52,734 bases of DNA. Origin: a bacterium. Lineage in GTDB: Bacteria > Bacillota_I > Bacilli_A > Mycoplasmatales > Mycoplasmoidaceae. Below the pieces are notes generated by a model. That model was not told where the DNA came from and ran no database searches. It worked only from the letters and a program-made list of their open reading frames with translations. Of the stretch, positions 33,976-45,200 are shown piece after piece (position 1 is the stretch's first letter; every line of letters starts with the position of its first letter). The stretch lies in assembly GCA_017445805.1 (NCBI GenBank), contig JAFSSC010000009.1, forward strand, positions 1 through 52,734, written 5' to 3'. Made by a program: the position numbers and the translations under genes.

Positions 33976-34489
33976 ATATCAATTGATGTTATTGTATATA
34001 GTTGAAACCATTGCTATGGATATTCATCTACTTTTTGAGAAACAAATTGACTAATGATATGTATATAGCAATACCACTTCGAAATAAATAAAAAAAAGAC
34101 AAAATGGTAGAAAAAATAAATTTTAAAAATTTTTGATAATTTAGAATTTTTGAATTATTTAATAAATTTGTGAATAAATATGTTAACTATTTTGATTAAT
34201 AACTTTAATTTAAATAACAATGCTATGATCATATGAATCAAATAAAAATCAATACCATCAAAATATCATTTTGATTTAATTTCATCGACAAACGATAAAA
34301 AATATATCAAAGTACATTAAAATATTATCAATATATTATCAATTAGAAACAAAAATCAATTTTATACGAAACCAAAGGTAGCTTTTATAATGTTTTAAAC
34401 AATTGAAATCTTTTTTAAGAAAACATAAATAAATCATAATGGTTATATTTTTATTGATCTAGTGTTGTTTGTTGTAATTTTTTTAGACT
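33976..34489 (+). other. Non-coding, AT-rich stretch
   Basis: All six frames are closed by frequent TAA/TAG even with TGA as Trp. No tRNA, repeat or other recognisable structure was seen. Confidence 0.6.
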
Positions 34490-35079
34490 TTGATCAAAAG
34501 ATAGACGTATTGGTATTGATATTGATCCTAAACAAGATAATAAATTATGTAGAGAATTAATTAAAAAACTTTTGAAAATATTGCATTCCAAAGTTCAAAT
34601 CTATTCTAATTGGAAATCTCATCTTTTGGTTCAAGAGGGAATTTAGCATTAAGATTTATTAATCATGCAAGAGATTGTAATTTTATTGCTTTTATTCTAC
34701 CACCTCTGTGAAAGTGAGATATAAGAAACTCCTAAAAAAAAGAATTAAATACCATAAATTAGTCTATTTTTGAAGATTATGTTTAAATAGTTTTCAATAT
34801 CCAAATGGCAAAAATGTTTGTGTATCACCACTTTTTCAAATCTGAGTTAAAAAATAATTTAGTATTAATAAAGAAATTATTGGTGAATATGGCATGGATA
34901 AATCCATTAAAATTTACTCTCTTGAATTGTCCGATAAGTGCTTCCAAACGAAATGTAAAATGATCGATAAATGCGATTTGGATTTGCCATCTACATGTTT
35001 TTCAAGAATGAAAGCATTAAGTCGTTCAATTAATTACCAAATAAAGATGGTATGGTATCATACATTAGACAAAAAATAA
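34490..35079 (+). pseudogene. Decayed N6-adenine DNA methyltransferase-like gene
   Basis: Fragments in different frames, in the right order for an adenine methylase: 'RRIGIDIDPKQ' (about 34500), then 'SSFGSRGNLALRFINHARDCNFIAFILP' (about 34615-34705), where the NPPFG catalytic motif has become SSFG, then 'FQYPNGKNVCVSPLFQIW' (about 34790-34855), and finally 'DKCDLDLPSTCFSRMKAL' (about 34960-35015). Stops and frame changes separate them. The order and spacing fit bacterial proteins of the NPPFG...IAFILP...FQIW type. No intact restriction enzyme is seen nearby. Confidence 0.55.
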
Positions 35080-36052
35080 GTGAAAAATTTTAAAAAGAAT
35101 GAAAAAAATTGATTGAGCTAGTAATTATATTTTGTATCGATAAATTCTACCTTATATTTGCGATCCAGTTTAATCAAAAAAGTGTATATGTAATATATCA
35201 AAAACTATATAATGTCATGTGTTTTTTTGAATGAAATATTTCTGAAACAAATTAAAATACTGGAAAAAAACGCAAAAAAGATCTATAGAAGTGCAGTGAT
35301 AATTTTTTTGAATTAAAATATCACCAAATGAGCGTGGAAGAAATGGACAAGAATTCATTAAAGAAATTTTTAAAATGAGTGAATTTGAAGCACAAGGTGA
35401 TAATGAAAAAAACTAATGATTGAGATATTGAAGATTGACAATAATCGAGTTGAGATAAAATCCACTACTTTTAATTGCAATGGTTCTTTTCACCACAATG
35501 GTTTGCATAAAACAAACAATTATGATTTTGTTTTTTTTATAGTTAGTTTGCCCTAATGACATCTATTTTTCATGTTATAAATACATGCAAATACTTTCAA
35601 TAAATTGCATGAAAAAGGAAATGAAAATAATCACTCTAAACGAGCAATTGATTGCAGATTTAAATGAGATTTCAAATATAAAAGAAAAAGTGAAAAAAAC
35701 TAAAACATTTTGGACTAGTTAAAACAACTAAAAATATAATAGAAATTTTTAATAAAAATAAATATGTAAATGGTAAAAAATAATACTCTCCCTTAGATAA
35801 AAAATTTTTTTAAATTTGTTTTGCATTCAATCACCAGCTATGAAATGATTTTTGCAGTCAATTAAAATTTTATTTTCAGTAAATATATTTTATTTCTTTA
35901 AAAATTTAATTTACAAATAATTTTTCATTTTTGTTATTAGAATTTATTTCATGCATAAAACTATTTTTTTTCGTTATAATTGCTTGTATAAAATTTTATT
36001 TATTTTTGACTTGTTCATACTATAACATTCAAAAAAATGAATACATTGTTAA
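35080..36052 (+). other. Non-coding region with possible gene debris
   Basis: About 970 bases without an intact gene. Short open pieces exist, for example one on the plus strand around 35320-35420 reading 'NERGRNGQEFIKEIFKMSEFEAQGDNEKN', which looks protein-like but is cut by stops on both sides. I assign no function. A TATAAC at 36021-36026 may be the -10 box of the hydrolase gene that follows. Confidence 0.5.
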
Positions 36053-36967
36053 ATGAATAAATTCAAATCTAGTCAAGTTTTTTATGTTCAATTGCGAACA
36101 GAAAAATTTGTAAATCCTATCCCAGTTGTTTACTGTATCCCTGAAATAATTGATAAAAATACTGTTGTTTACATCTTTAATTGTGGTTTAGGTTCGACTA
36201 ATACTTGAAATTTGTATATGAATTATCAGCTTTTCCAAAAAAATTATTTTGTCATTTATGAAAAGCAAGGACATGGATTAAATCGTAATAAGCCGAGTCA
36301 ATACCTAAAAAAATATATTTATGAACTTGATGCTGTTATTCAATGAACAAAAAATTTCTTTCCCAAATATCAAATCTTTTTGTTAGGTGAGTCATGAGGA
36401 GGATCCATAAATTGTTTATATTATAAAAAATACCACTATCTTTTCCCACAAAATCATATTAAAGGTATGTTTGTATGGAATATGCCGAATAAACCTGTTG
36501 ATATTAGCAATAAATCATTGTGACAAATTATTAAAATTGGTTGGAGATTGGTTCTGACTTTGTTATTTAATTTTTCATTTAAGGACCCCTCACCAACTTT
36601 TGTCCAAGATAAATTATCTCAAAATACTTTGTTAGTTCGTGCACAAAAAATGGCACCATTATCTAGCCAAAACACAAGATTATTACTTGCTGTTTGACGT
36701 AGTTTAAAAAGTTCATGATCATTTTTAATTAAAAATATAAATAATGATGATATTTTTTATCTTCAATCTGGACAAGATGTAATGATTGATTGAAAAAAAA
36801 TCAATGAATTAAAACAAATTGCGACCGAAAAATCTTTTAAATTTATTCCAACCGGTTACCATGTCCTTTCGTTTGAACCAAACGAAGCACCTATTTTGTA
36901 TGAAACAATCACTAACTTTACAAAAGTAAAACAAAGAAATGTAATTAGCTCTTCTAAATATTTTTAA
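36053..36967 (+). CDS. Alpha/beta hydrolase (lysophospholipase/esterase-like)
   Basis: 304 residues, intact only if nine TGA codons are Trp. The serine-hydrolase nucleophile elbow is 'LLGESWGGS' with Ser114. Asp242 lies in 'YLQSGQDVMIDW' and His270 in 'TGYHVLSFEP', completing a plausible Ser-Asp-His triad in the usual order. 'VIYEKQGHGLNRNKPSQY' fits the oxyanion-side 'DqrGhG.S' segment. There is no signal peptide; residues ~160-180 are hydrophobic and may touch the membrane. The closest type is monoacylglycerol lipase or lysophospholipase, but the substrate is unknown. It stands alone between two decayed stretches. Confidence 0.85.
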
Positions 36968-37085
36968 ATTTTCGACAATCTTTTAATCAAAAAAATAACG
37001 GCAAATACAACAATTATAGTGATTATTGCCACCTATTTTTTTATATGATTAATAAATTTATTAAAAGTTAATTTTAGAATCATAT
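36964..37085 (-). pseudogene. C-terminal transmembrane fragment of a lost membrane protein
   Basis: On the minus strand, a piece ending 'VAIITIIVVFAVIFLIKRLSKI' and a TAA looks like a single C-terminal membrane helix with a basic tail. An in-frame TAG lies just before it, and no continuous gene leads into it. It overlaps the hydrolase stop from the other side. Confidence 0.35.
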
Positions 37086-40000
37086 TTAAATTATTTCTGT
37101 TCACATAATAAGTTTATCCACAAACTTTCATTTTTTTTTGATAGACCTCCAAAATTTTTGCAAATTATCTCAAAAACATTACCTTTTTTCTTCAAAAATT
37201 ACATTGTAAATATTTACAATAATCGTGATAATTTTCAAATATTTTTTTAGATCAATCTTTGTGAAATGCTAGAATAAATTTATTAAATATGTGGGATTGA
37301 TATTATTTAAGACAACGCAAATAATAAACGTGAAAAGATAATTACTACTAATATAAAATAACTTTAAAAAATTTAGAGATTTTTAAAATCCATGCTTTTT
37401 TATAAGTATGTGAATATATTGATAATGCAACATAATGATATTTATCTTAAAAAGTACCAAAAAATTATTGAAATCAATTTAATACTATTCTTTCCATTTG
37501 TCTGTTAAATCGAAAGATTATGACAGTAATTGGTAATAATATAGTAAAAAGCATTAAACCTAAAAATAAAATAAAGAAATGATCATGTTTTAAAATTTTG
37601 GATAGAAATTTTGTTTAGAACAATATAAACGAATAAAATCACATTGCATTTGCCGTAATTATTAAAAAAGAAAAATTTTATTGAACACATAAAACAAAAA
37701 ATGGTAGTGATGATTATATAAATTTAAATTGCTATTCCACAATGTTCATAGTCGAAAAAAACAAAGCGTTAAATGACTATTGTTAAATATTATGATTCTG
37801 CAATTCCAATTTTATACTATCATGTTCATCATATAAATCATTAAATCGTGAAAATGGAATAAAATTTTCGCGACAATATTGAATTAGAAATGCTAATAGC
37901 ATTATCATAAAGATAAACTATTGCAAAAGTAACAATGATTAAAGCAAAAAAATTGCGGTAAGTAATGCTATATGTTTTCCCATAACAAGAACTTAAAAAA
38001 TTTTTCATAAATTTCATTGATATCGTTAGTTTTTGCTACTAGAAAATTACATTGATAAATGTAGTGATCATTTTAATTTTAAATGATAAAGCGAAATTAA
38101 TTGATAAATTACTAAACAATCATCTTTTGATAAAAAAGTAACATTTTTTTCATTTTTATTTTTACCAACAACACCGATTGCATAATTCTAGAAGTTAACT
38201 TCACATTCATTTATGTAAATTTTATTTTGTAGCACACAAAATCACAAATTGGGATATTTTGATCGAAAAATTTTTTAATAACTTTCGTACCAAAATGTTG
38301 ACCTAGTAATGATAAAATAATTTTACCTTCGATATCAAAAAATAGGTGGTATAAAATAATCACTATTTATACATTGTATATATTTTTTATCTTTCAAAAA
38401 AATGAATTTATTAATTTTTAATGATTGCTCAATGATCTTTTTCGGCGACATAATAAAAAAATAAAATTTTTATCATGATTAGGTCAATAAGCATTAAATA
38501 TGATTATGTCAGCAAGTGATAAAAGAATATCATATAACTTAATTTTAAATTTTCACTATTTTCTTTAAAATTAACAATACAAATGTTTAATTCCATTTTC
38601 TGATGTTTTTTTCTAATCAAACATAAGCTATCACTAGATAAATTGTAGTTTGTTTTAATATTACCCATTTTGTGAAATTTTCGCAATTGGAAGTGGTAAA
38701 GAATGATCAACATTTTGACAATATCAAGTCAAATTGAAAAGGTTTTTGTACAAATAACTTTTTCTTCTATCATAGTCAAAACCAAAAACATTAAAAACAA
38801 ATTTACTAGGTGGCTTTAACATATTGGTTTTATCGTAAAACGAAGTTTGTTGAAAAGAAATCAAATTCATTTAAATTTGATACGGAAATTTTATTGATTA
38901 AATTTAAATCAACATTTTTAGACAAATCAGATGCAAAGAAAAATTCGCACGACATCGGTTTTGTTATATCGTTAGTAGTAATTAATGTATGATTAATCAA
39001 AAAAATTCTTTAACTCACAATTTAATTCGTTCGCATTTTGATCATAAATGTAGATCTTTGACCTAATGATACCGAATTATTTTTGTACTTCTCCTTTATT
39101 TTGTGATATTAGTTAATTTCATTTCTTTTTTCAACGCTATTAAAATCAACTAATAATCAATTAATTTATATGTTTTATTAAAACATAAAGAGTGATGAAG
39201 AAGAATAATAATCACCTTTATCGAATCATAAATTTACTTGCAAAAGATAAAAAGAATCATGAGAAAGAAACTATTTTTTTCATTTTTTCGCTTTTACAAT
39301 ATATTTAAACATATTTCGGTATTTCACGTTTAGTATTTGCAAACCATGAAAACCGTGATTAAACACTATTTTACCTTTGATTTTAAGCCTTTACCAAATA
39401 AAATAGTGTCTCGCCCACAAAAACATAAAAAATAGAAAAGACGGAAAAATATCACCATTGTCAAGAATAAATTTAGAAAATATTGAAGTTTTTTTAATTT
39501 TAAAATTCATTTTTTATGTTTACCAATATTACATCATACTGCACAATTTTGCAGTAAAATTAGACAATTTAGTTTTAATAAAGCGATCATTAAAAATGCG
39601 AATGCATGCGGATAAGTCGTTAGCAATCGATTCACTTTTGAAACTAATTGTATTTTTCACGATTGTTCCATTTTGTGATATATTCCATTTTTAATTTTTT
39701 GTTGTTTAGAAATGGTTTTTTGCTTAAAAAAATTGTCCTATTCAATAAATAAAAATTATTAATGGAATTAATAATGTTACTCCTAACATTCGCTACATTA
39801 CTAGAAAAACTATTATTAATACTCCATAATTTGGTTATATTAAATCTCTTATTCTTAATTTTTAGTTTCATTGTATTAAAATCTTGTGTATTTTTAAAAA
39901 TTGTATCATATTTATTTATAAAAAATATTTAATAAAAACATTAAATATGACTTTTAGAATATTTTTTTGTCGAATTTATAATCATTAAATGTACTGCAAT

Positions 40001-40579
40001 AATTGTCTAATTGCTTTCGTTAAACAATGGTTAAATTAAAACATATATACAAACTTAATACATAATCATGAACAAAAAATTTTAATTACCTACTTCACTA
40101 TAAAAAGCAACTTAAACTTAGTTTTGCTACAACATTATTGCAATCTATAATTAACAAATGTGCAAAATTAATAAATGAAATATTCTTTTGTAAAAAAACC
40201 GCTTTTTAACCGATGAAAACAAAACACTGGATTAAATCATATAAACCAAATCAATAACAAAAATTGTTATTAAATATTTGATAGGATTAGTAAATATAAA
40301 TTTTGCTTGGTGGATCATGATAATTTTTTTTAATAAAATGTTTGTATGGCAAAAAGTATTATCATTTTTGAAAATAATACGAAAGTATATTCATTATATG
40401 CACCAAATAAAACGATTGATTTCACCAACAAATTTCAAAACAAATCATTATTCAATTTTTAAGTTGCATCCTGCACTTTTTATTTAAAATAAATAATCAA
40501 AATATTCTATTAACTGTAATTAAAAACAAGATTATTATTTGGCAATGCCAAATAATAGAGAAATCATGATCATTTTTAA
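37086..40579 (-). pseudogene. Decayed minus-strand region, remnants of a large membrane protein gene
   Basis: No intact gene in about 3.5 kb, but many minus-strand pieces read like protein and change frame repeatedly. Examples are a start-like piece at 39871-39644, 'LITTNDITKPMSCEFFFASDLSKNVDLNLINKISVSNLNEFDFFSTNF' around 38985-38830, 'GKIILSLLGQHFGTKVIKKFFD' around 38310-38250, 'YAIGVVGKNKNEKNVTFLSKDDCLVIYQLISLYHLKLK' around 38190-38080, and a membrane helix with basic tail 'ILFLGLMLFTILLPITVIIFRFNRQMERIVL' around 37590-37500. The pattern of large soluble domain plus terminal membrane helices would fit an ABC-transporter permease, which is a guess. No repeats or RNA genes were recognised. 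Confidence 0.5.
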
Positions 40580-41761
40580 CTAAAAAAACGATAAACTATG
40601 TAATTCTCTATTGATAAATTCTTTAATTTTTTCTTGCAATATCTTTTCGTAGGAAGTGTGAAGTTTTTTGGCATATTCTTGGGCTTTTTCGATAACGGTT
40701 TCGCTAATCATGGCCCCACCAAAAGAATTGATGTCTTCCACCCCAAAAGCTGCACATACTTCGTTGCTGTGATTTTGCTTTCATTCGTGGTCAAATTGAT
40801 TTTTTAATTCGTCAGTAAATTCGTTCGCTTCTTTTTCCAACAAAAATTGTGATAAAAGTAATATTTGTTTGTTTTCTTTTTCGTTTTGGGTTTTAAATTC
40901 TTCAAGTTTTGCACTCAAAGCTGTTGCATAGGAAGGGTGAAGTTTTTTGGCATATTCTTGGGCTTTTTCGGTAACGGTTTCGCTAATCATGGCCCCACCA
41001 AAAGAATTGATGTCTTCCACCCCAAAAGCTGCACATACTTCGTTGCTGTGATTTTGCTTTCATTCGTGGTCAAATTGATTTTTTAATTCGTCGGTAAATT
41101 CGTTCGCTTCTTTTTCCAACAAAAATTGTGATAAAAGTAATATTTGTTTGTTTTCTTTTTCGTTTTGGGTTTTAAATTCACTAATAAATGTATTTTTTCC
41201 TTTTTGTACCATTTTTTGAAAAGCAGGAAACATATCTTTGACATACTCCTCAGCCAAAGCAATAATTTCTTTATTTATTTGCAAATTAGCATTAAGTTCA
41301 CTAATTTCAATTCCAAGCTTTTCGCATAACATCATTATTTCATTCATATATTCGTTTTTTCATGTTTCATCATCAAATTTGTTAAGCAATTCTGCATAAG
41401 GAATTATTCCATCCGTACCAAACATAAAACAAGATAAAGCATGAGCCTTTTTTGAATTATTTTGTCTTACTATTAAGTTGTTTGCTACTATGATTGCTGC
41501 ATCAAGATCTTTAACACCAAAAACCTTCAATAAATCATTTGATATTTTGATACCATTTTCCTTGTATTTAACGAGCAACTCACGTAATTCTTTAAAAGTT
41601 TTAACATTAAGTTCTTTCATAAGCGTAACAAGATTTTTTTTCATCTCTTTTGCATCATCGTCAACATCATCATTTTTATTTTGTTGGCATGAATTTAAAA
41701 ATGCAAAAGATGGTATCAATGACAAAAATGATAACAAATATAATGTTTTCAGTTTTTTCAT
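40580..41761 (-). CDS. Lipoprotein with in-frame tandem repeats
   Basis: 393 residues, continuous from ATG 41761 to TAG 40580 with TGA at 41360, 41060 and 40781 read as Trp. The N-terminus KKLKTLYLLSFLSLIPSFAFLNSC is a lipoprotein signal peptide with the modified Cys at residue 24. The mature part is Lys/Glu/Asn-rich and helical. Residues ~195-278 and ~288-371 are almost identical copies (93-residue period) containing 'TQNEKENKQILLLSQFLLEKE', 'FGVEDINSFGGAMISETV' and 'EKAQEYAKKLH'. A more diverged related unit precedes them. It is probably surface exposed and of unknown function. Such repeats are a common source of size variation in mollicute surface lipoproteins. Confidence 0.85.
40651..40900 (-). 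repeat. Tandem repeat copy 2 (279-bp period) in the lipoprotein gene
   Basis: Aligns base for base with 40930-41179 over 250 bases, with only three differences that I can see (around 40657, 40692 and 40814). The period of 279 bases is 93 codons, so the frame is kept. Confidence 0.95.
40930..41179 (-). repeat. Tandem repeat copy 1 (279-bp period) in the lipoprotein gene
   Basis: Partner of the copy at 40651-40900. The 29 bases between the two copies encode the 'SYATALSAKLEE' part of the linker. Confidence 0.95.
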
Positions 41762-42250
41762 ATTATTTCCGTTGTACCCAATATCTATCGATAATAATTA
41801 TAAACTGAGCATCATAACTTATTGATATGGATAAGCTACTTGATGCATATACTTAATTAAACAATAAAACGCAAATATGTATGAAATACTACTTAAATAG
41901 GACAAATATTTGGAATTTCGTAAATTTTTATAGACTAAACATCGTTAATTTTAGAAAATATGTTTAACATAATATCTTTAAAAAAAAACATTATGACACT
42001 GATGATGAATAATACCTTTCACCCTTATTTTAATTAATTTCCACTCCATAAACATAATAAACAATACTAAATATTTTTTTCGAATGCAAGTAAAAACTTT
42101 AATAATAAAATTTTGTCTTATGTGGTGTAAATATTTAAACAGAGAATAATGACTCTATCTTTGCACAATTCAACACCATTAAACAATAATATTACATCTA
42201 AACAAAACTTACAAACCAAAATAATTAGAAAAAATCATATTTTATAAATT
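41762..42250 (-). other. Intergenic region upstream of the lipoprotein gene
   Basis: About 490 bases, closed in all frames. On the minus strand a TATAAT at about 41800-41805 could drive the lipoprotein gene with a leader of about 30 bases. Nothing else is recognised. Confidence 0.4.
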
Positions 42251-45200
42251 TTAATTACGATTATACTTTACTAACTTGATTAGAATTAGAAATGAAAATA
42301 ACGATACATTAATATAAATGCGATATATATTTATCAAATCCTTCGCTATTATCACTAAGTTCTTCTTTATTACTATTTTATCGTTACCATTTGAAAAATT
42401 ATCGTTAATTATGTTATTATTACCCATGTTATCAAGGTTATCAACATTATCATCATATTTTAATGCTAAAAAATCTAAAAAATCTTTTTTACCTTGACTA
42501 TATTGAAAAAAATATTCTGTACTAATTGCATCTAATTCGAGAGTAAAATAAGTAAAGTATTTTTTATAACCATATTCACCACGTTCAGCAACATAATTTT
42601 TCGATTCTTTTTTAGCTTGTTTGTCAGACTCACAAAATCATAACAATTGATAGCAAAAATCTTTGATTTTTTTTATTATTACATCATTTTCTTCGCTAAT
42701 AAAACCTTCACTAATTAGTTCACGTATAATTTGACCTACTAAATCATCAAATCTTGTGGAATAAGTGTCATAATCAAGATTATTATTTGAAGTATCAATT
42801 TTAACGCAATAATAAGTCTCCATGCGATCAACATCACTTACTTTAACAACTGATATTTTATTTAATTTTTGAATAACAAAACAAAGAATGTAATCGTTTA
42901 TTTTATATTCTGGATTATAAAGAATATCCAATTGCTCTTGAACAATTTCATATTCTAATGCTGGTTTAAATCACGTAAACCAAGGATTTTTTCTAATATT
43001 TTTTAATCAATCACTTATTTTTTTATTATATTTTTTGCTATTATTACTTTGAAATGTCTCCACAATTGCCTTTGCCATATCTGATAAATAAACTGGTTTT
43101 GTATTCAAATATTTTTGAACTGTAATCGGTAAAGATTTAATGGAAAAATAAGGCACAAAATTATTGCAAGCTTGAGGTGAATTTAGAATTGGATATTCTT
43201 TACAAAATTCAATACTAGGATCAGCATTTTCAAAAATTTTTTGAATTTCGTTTAAAACAATTTTATTTTCTTGATCATTTTTATTCTCTTTGATATTTAT
43301 ATTTTTTCTTCTTTCCTCAATCTTTTTATTTATGGTATTAAGATTACATTGCTGTACATTGTTAAAATCAGAATATTCTAAACCTAAAACTTTGTATAAA
43401 CAATCTTCGACAGTTTTACTGTTGATGGTTTTTTGAGATGGTCCTATAGTATTAAATAGCATTTTTTGAATTTCGTAAACTAAACATCCTCAATTAATAT
43501 AATTCGATGATGGAATTATATGTTCTTTAACTTCATTTGGCAAAGAATCAAATGTGAAAAAAAGTGTATGATATTTTGAGTAGATATCATTATCAATGGT
43601 AACATTTTGAAGTAATTTTTTAATGTGGAAAGACAATACACTAACAAATTTGTTTTCCTTTTCTTTTCTAAACTCTTCTTTTAAAATACGTTCTTTTTTG
43701 CTGCACGCAATCAATCAGAATAATTACTATGATATATTTTATTTTTTTTATTAAAAAACGTTGCCACTTTTTTAGCTTGAGCATAATCCTCTGCGGTATA
43801 TTCTGTTTCTTTATTTTTATTATGATGATCATTTTTTTCATCATTTTTAATTTCATTATCACTAATTTTAAATTGACTTTTTTCATTATCAATTACTAAT
43901 TTTGCATCTGCAAAATCATCTATTTTATTGCTTTTATTTTGAATGATATAAATTCCCCCCCATCATTACTTTTGGCATTATCGATTAAATTTAACACGAT
44001 TTTTTTAACAATATCAATAAATAATTTACCGTCAAATTTATTTTCTTCTATAAGATGTTTTTTTTCAATTGTACGAGCGATACATCTATGATTATGTTGA
44101 TCAAATTATAATGGTTTATAGAATCGGGATAATTATGATGTTGCTTACCATCCTCTTCATTAATTTTCTTTGCTTGACATATTGATGCTTTGTCTATTTC
44201 TAATTTAATTTCATTTGGTAAATAATCATATAAAAAATAATACGCATCGTGCATTTCTTCGACCAACGAAGCTTGTTCTTGCACTTTTTTAAATTTTGCA
44301 TTATTTAACAATCTATTAACATACTCTGTAAGATAATCTTCTATTTCTTTCAATTGCTTTTTACCACCATTTACACTTTCATTTTTTTGATTTTCATTAA
44401 TTTTCTCTTTTTTTTCATAATTTTCAAGCTTATTATCAATTCCCATATAAATATTATTAATATCATTACTGCTACTTTTATTATTGTTGCTTTGTGTACA
44501 AATAAATTTCTTTAAAGATTTATAATAATAAGATCAAATAATCGTTTCTAGTTCTTTAGGTGGTAAAGAATTATAAGAATATCCATCATCTTTTAATATT
44601 TCAATAATAACTTCTAACACACGATCAAATGCAATTGCGATTTCATCATTTGTGTTTTTTTCATTTTCAATGGTTATCCGCTCACGGATTAACGGTGGTA
44701 AATGTTTGATTTTCGTATAAAAAATATATTTTTTCAAAGAAGAATCGTAACCAAGCATGATTTTTATATCTTCAGATATCACAATGAAACGTTCAATGAG
44801 TTTTTTTATCAAAGTTGACTTATTTTTAAGATTTATTTTTAAATCCTCTTTATTAGATTGGTTTTTAGCACCAAGTTCACTAGCTTTTTCTTTCAAAATT
44901 TCTAAAATAATAGATTTTAAATTTTTATCATTTCAATCAATGACAATATTAGAAAAATTCTTGTCAATTTTCAATATTTCAATTACTGCTTGTGTGATCT
45001 TATCTAAGCCAACTAATTCGGGAACATCGCTTATAAATATATCTGATAATCGCATTTTAATTTTTCAGGGTAAAAACATGAGAATAGACTGTAATTCTTC
45101 AGTAGTATCATTAACACAAAGCAACGATTTCTTTCCAAAAATCTCATTAATATGTTGAGAAATGGTATTTTTCAATTCCTTATCATCAAGTTTTTTACGA

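Noticed and set aside
35320-35420. Possible restriction-enzyme relic next to the methylase relic
   Set aside because: One protein-like stretch of about 30 residues has no recognisable motif, which is not enough for a call.
33976-40579. CRISPR array, tRNA genes or insertion sequence in the low-coding zone
   Set aside because: I looked for direct repeats with spacers, T-arm-like GTTCRA with acceptor pairing, and transposase motifs, and found none. GTTCGA/GTTCAA hits fall inside protein-derived sequence.
43668-43892. Lys/Ile/Met-rich minus-strand open frame
   Set aside because: It overlaps the frame-interrupted segment of the giant gene in another phase and consists of low-complexity AAA/ATA codons.
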